A DNA stretch of 64,000 bases from NCBI GenBank assembly GCA_001302245.1, contig LGYU01000008.1, positions 1 through 64,000 on the forward strand. The letters run 5' to 3'. The notes beneath the pieces are model-generated. The model was not told the DNA's origin, did not search any database, and saw only the letters and a program-made list of their open reading frames with translations. Numbering within the stretch: position 1 is the first letter of the stretch; each line of letters starts with the position of its first letter. Both the position numbers and the translations under genes were made by a program. This stretch comes from Chitinophagaceae bacterium PMP191F. GTDB lineage: Bacteria > Bacteroidota > Bacteroidia > Chitinophagales > Chitinophagaceae. Shown here in pieces: positions 61,076-64,000 of this stretch.

Positions 61076-61205
61076 AATTCTCGCAAAGGCACGGAGACGC
61101 AGGGTAGGAGCAGGTTGAAAAGTTGACAAGGGAATAGCTAAAAGGTAAAGACTAATACCTAAAAGCCAACTCCTTTCTTCGTGTCCCTCTGTGTGGTTCA
61201 AAAAA
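61076..61205. repeat. Imperfect inverted repeat, REP/MITE-like
   Basis: Left side GCAAAGGCACGGAGACGCAG and right side TTCGTGTCCCTCTGTGTGG are roughly complementary. Such GCAAAGGC-type strings are a common dispersed element in bacterial intergenic DNA. No coding frame in between. Confidence 0.35.
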
Positions 61206-61229
61206 AGACCCTGACTGAAAGCCAGGGTC
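61200..61229 (-). terminator. Rho-independent terminator of polA
   Basis: On the minus strand GACCCTG pairs with CAGGGTC around a 9-base loop, followed by seven T residues, about 25 bases past the polA stop (61255). Confidence 0.8.
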
Positions 61230-61254
61230 CAATATCAATCGTCTACGTTCAGCA

Positions 61255-64000
61255 TCAATGCGCTTCAAGCCAGTTCTCACCCGCACCGATCTCTGCTTCC
61301 ACCGGCACCTCATTGGGTAAGGGCAATGCGCTGCGCATACAATCCAATATAATAGGCTTGATGGTTTCCACTTCTTCTTTCACCGCATCAAACACCAACT
61401 CGTCATGCACCTGCAGGATCATACGCGATGTGAATTTGTGTTCTTTAAACGCTTCATGCACTTTTACCATCGCCAGTTTGATCATATCTGCTGCAGTGCC
61501 CTGTATAGGCGAGTTGATGGCGTTGCGCTCTGCAAAACCACGTACCGTAAAGTTGGCGCTGTTGATATCACGCAGCCAGCGTTTGCGTCCCATCAGGGTT
61601 TGTACATAGCCGTGTTCGCGGGCAAAGTTGATCATATCATCCATGTATTTCTGGATGTTGGCAAACTGTTTTTTATAGTTGTCTATGATCTCTTTGGCTT
61701 CTGTACGACTAATACCCAGGTTATCGGCCAGACCAAAAGCACCCTGTCCGTAAATGATACCAAAGTTGACACTTTTGGCTTTGTAACGCATCTCTTTGGT
61801 TACATCCGCTTCTTCCACACCATACACTTTTGCAGCAGTGGCCGTGTGAATGTCTTTGCCCAGTTTAAATGCTTCACACATAGCAGGGTCGCCACTAATG
61901 GCAGCCACAATGCGCAATTCAATCTGCGAATAGTCGGCCGAAAGCAAAATGCGACTGCTATCCCGTGGCACAAAAGCTTTGCGAATCTCACGACCACGCT
62001 CAGTACGTACAGGAATATTCTGCAGGTTGGGATTATTGCTTGCCAAACGTCCGGTTACCGCCACAGCCTGTGCATAACTGGTATGCACCCTGCCGGTTTT
62101 ACGGTTGATCATCTGCGGCAAGGCATCTACATACGTTGATTTAAGCTTGGTCAATTCGCGGAAAGCAAGTATATCATCTACAATTTTATTCTGACTGGCC
62201 AGCTTCATCAACACATCTTCACCAGTTGCATATTGACCAGTCTTTGTTTTTTTAGCCTTGGGATCCAGTTGCAATTTTTCAAACAGTACTTCACCCAGTT
62301 GTTTGGGTGAGGCCAGGTTGAACTTAATACCTGCCTGCTGGTATACATTGTCTTCTGCCAGTCGTGCTTCTTTTTCCAGTTGTGCGGAATATTCTTTCAA
62401 AAAGCTCTCATCTACTTTTACACCTTCGTACTCCATGTCAGTAAGTACTTTGGCCAATGGATTTTCCACTTCGCCAAACACCTTTTCCACTGCTTTATCT
62501 TTCAGTAAAGGCATAAATACCTGCTTCAATTGTAAAGTCACATCAGCATCTTCTGCGGCATAGTCGGTCACTTTATCTACCGGCACATCACGCATATTCA
62601 GTTGGTTCTTTCCTTTTTTGCCGATCAATTCTTCAATATGCACCGGCTCATAACCCAGGTATTTTACACTCAACTCATCCATACTGCGTTTACCATCCGG
62701 ATCAATAACATAGTGAGCCAGCATGGTATCAAATGTTTCACCCTTCAATTCATATCCATACCATTTCAACACCAGCATATCATATTTCAGGTTTTGCCCT
62801 ATCCACAAGATGTCTTTCTTTTCAAATACAGGAGCAAATTGCTGTAATATCTGCCGGGTTTGATCCTGGTCGGCAGGGCAGGGTACATAATAACCTTCGC
62901 CGGGTTTAAAGGAAAAGCTCATCCCTACTATTTCCACATCATTGGCATCTATGCCTGTGGTTTCTGTATCAAAACAAACTTCTTTTTGATCCAGCAGTTC
63001 TTTTATCAGTGTTTCAATACCCACATCTCCTTCAATGGTACGGTACTGATGCGCTGTGTTGTTGATGTTTTTACCGGCGTGTGTTATTTCTCCATCCTGC
63101 GCACGATCTTCATCCGATGCACGCTCTTCGCTTTCCTTCTTCGCTTTCAGCTCTTTGCTTTCCACCACATTGCCAAAAAGATCAGTCTGCACACCCTGCG
63201 GAACAGCGCCGGGCGTGATCACCAGTTCTTCGCCCAGTACACGTTTAGCAACAGTCCTGAATTCCAGGTCTGTAAATACTTCGCGCAACAGGTCTTTGTT
63301 CCAGTCTTTTAGTTTAAAATCTTCTTCGTGAAATTCCACCGGCACTGTAGTAATAATGGTAGCCAGTTTCTTGGAAAGGATGGCGGCATTTCTACCATCA
63401 CGCACTTTCTGACCCAGCGCACCTTTAATGGAATCGGCATTCTCTAGTACATTTTCCAGCGTACCATATTCAGCCAATAGTTTGGCGGCTGTTTTTTCAC
63501 CTACACCGGCAATACCGGGAATGTTGTCCACGGCATCACCCATCAGTCCCAGGATGTCAATTACCTGGCTTACTTCTTTAATATTCCATTTGGCACACAC
63601 CTCTTCAGCACCCAGAATTTCCGCATCGCCACCCTGGTAACCGGGTTTGTATATTTTGATATTACCATCTACCAATTGACCGTAGTCTTTATCGGGTGTT
63701 ACCATGAATACTTCATAACCGGCTTTGGCAGCCTGTTTACTAAGGGTTCCGATAACATCGTCGGCCTCAAATCCGTCTACTTCCATGACAGGAATGTTAA
63801 ACCCGCGGATAATCCTTTTGATATCGGGAATGGCTGCCAGCAGGTCTTCCGGAGCTTCCTGGCGGTTGGCTTTATAGTCACTGAATTCGGTATGACGTTC
63901 TGTAGGCGCATGGGTGTCAAAACACACCGCCATATGGGTAGGCTTCTGATTGTTAATGAGGTCCAGCAACGTGTTGGTAAAACCAAATTGTGCATTGGTA
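61255..64000 (-). CDS. polA: DNA polymerase I, 5' end outside window
   Basis: At least 914 codons; the frame is open at the window edge, so the true start lies beyond 64000. The 5'-3' exonuclease domain is seen (FDTHAPTERHTEFSDYKANR, VDGFEADDVIG, GLMGDAVDNIPGIAGVGEKTA). The 3'-5' exonuclease carries FDTETTG (Asp and Glu), GQNLKYDM and YAAEDADVT, so the proofreading residues are intact. The polymerase motifs A (LSADYSQIELR), B (RYKAKSVNFGIIYGQGAFGL) and C (QVHDELVFD) are complete. It is housekeeping for repair and Okazaki-fragment processing. Confidence 0.97.
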   Translation of the reverse strand, partial: TNAQFGFTNTLLDLINNQKPTHMAVCFDTHAPTERHTEFSDYKANRQEAPEDLLAAIPDIKRIIRGFNIPVMEVDGFEADDVIGTLSKQAAKAGYEVFMVTPDKDYGQLVDGNIKIYKPGYQGGDAEILGAEEVCAKWNIKEVSQVIDILGLMGDAVDNIPGIAGVGEKTAAKLLAEYGTLENVLENADSIKGALGQKVRDGRNAAILSKKLATIITTVPVEFHEEDFKLKDWNKDLLREVFTDLEFRTVAKRVLGEELVITPGAVPQGVQTDLFGNVVESKELKAKKESEERASDEDRAQDGEITHAGKNINNTAHQYRTIEGDVGIETLIKELLDQKEVCFDTETTGIDANDVEIVGMSFSFKPGEGYYVPCPADQDQTRQILQQFAPVFEKKDILWIGQNLKYDMLVLKWYGYELKGETFDTMLAHYVIDPDGKRSMDELSVKYLGYEPVHIEELIGKKGKNQLNMRDVPVDKVTDYAAEDADVTLQLKQVFMPLLKDKAVEKVFGEVENPLAKVLTDMEYEGVKVDESFLKEYSAQLEKEARLAEDNVYQQAGIKFNLASPKQLGEVLFEKLQLDPKAKKTKTGQYATGEDVLMKLASQNKIVDDILAFRELTKLKSTYVDALPQMINRKTGRVHTSYAQAVAVTGRLASNNPNLQNIPVRTERGREIRKAFVPRDSSRILLSADYSQIELRIVAAISGDPAMCEAFKLGKDIHTATAAKVYGVEEADVTKEMRYKAKSVNFGIIYGQGAFGLADNLGISRTEAKEIIDNYKKQFANIQKYMDDMINFAREHGYVQTLMGRKRWLRDINSANFTVRGFAERNAINSPIQGTAADMIKLAMVKVHEAFKEHKFTSRMILQVHDELVFDAVKEEVETIKPIILDCMRSALPLPNEVPVEAEIGAGENWLEAH

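Noticed and set aside
1-64000. CRISPR array, tRNA or rRNA genes, prophage or complete insertion sequence
   Set aside because: No regularly spaced repeats, no tRNA/rRNA-like segments, and no transposase with terminal repeats were seen when reading through; small RNAs could still be missed without a covariance search.

Overview
The window looks like chromosomal DNA from a member of the Bacteroidota, most likely a Chitinophagaceae relative (Chitinophaga type). This is inferred from gene content: a complete flexirubin-type aryl-polyene/dialkylresorcinol pigment cluster, LytS/LytTR signalling, an ECF sigma factor with a membrane partner, a PIF1-like helicase with a C-terminal HTH, and -7 elements of the Bacteroidota form TAnnTTTG. 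No species-level claim can be made from sequence reading alone.

Layout. 1-2206: two tandem secreted proteins resembling tail-fibre or adhesin stalks (minus strand, the first cut by the window edge). 2629-4455: a DsbA/FrnE-like thiol protein and a secreted amidohydrolase. 4575-41419: about 37 kb of flexirubin-type biosynthesis arranged as two divergent arms around a 420-bp control region (15159-15578). The left arm (15158 down to 4575) carries a CrtI-like oxidoreductase, a secreted unknown, DarA, DarB, a small unknown, a BtrH-like protein, an ABC-2 exporter, and an ACP-KS-CLF triplet. The right arm (15579 to 41419) carries a glycosyltransferase, a trifunctional MMPL/acyltransferase/methyltransferase, a second CrtI-like oxidoreductase, a C45 acyltransferase-like protein, a holo-ACP synthase, a PaaK-like ligase, tyrosine ammonia-lyase, ketoreductase, KS, ACP, an LpxL-like acyltransferase, dehydratase, a secreted unknown, thioesterase, KS, methyltransferase, a halogenase-like flavoprotein, a half-size KS-like protein, a second ACP-KS-CLF triplet, a polysaccharide deacetylase, a LolA-like protein, a lipoprotein and a second dehydratase. 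41544-64000 is mostly housekeeping or accessory: Gfo/Idh oxidoreductase, sigma factor and partner, ArsC/Spx-like protein, PIF1-HTH helicase, TonB-domain protein, a large Gly/Pro/Tyr-rich secreted protein, rhomboid protease, a decayed lipoprotein gene, a PhnD-like binding protein, a RAYT transposase, a LytS/LytTR pair, PcrA-type helicase and polA (5' end outside the window).

How the cluster should work (known pathway class plus inference). The ammonia-lyase makes 4-coumarate from tyrosine, the PaaK-like ligase activates it, and the KS/CLF pairs with one ketoreductase and two dehydratases (no enoyl reductase seen) extend it to a fully conjugated aryl polyene on ACP. Methyltransferase and halogenase-like enzymes could decorate the terminal ring. 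DarB and DarA build a dialkylresorcinol from ordinary acyl chains. One of three acyltransferase-type proteins would join the two halves as an ester. The ABC and MMPL exporters and the LolA-like carrier would move product to the outer membrane.

The cluster type is known. The less explained parts are the duplicated ACP-KS-CLF triplet, the half-size KS without a nucleophile, the small unknown and secreted proteins, the control region with a repeated CCGGYRAGTG motif, and the hairpins inside the operon.
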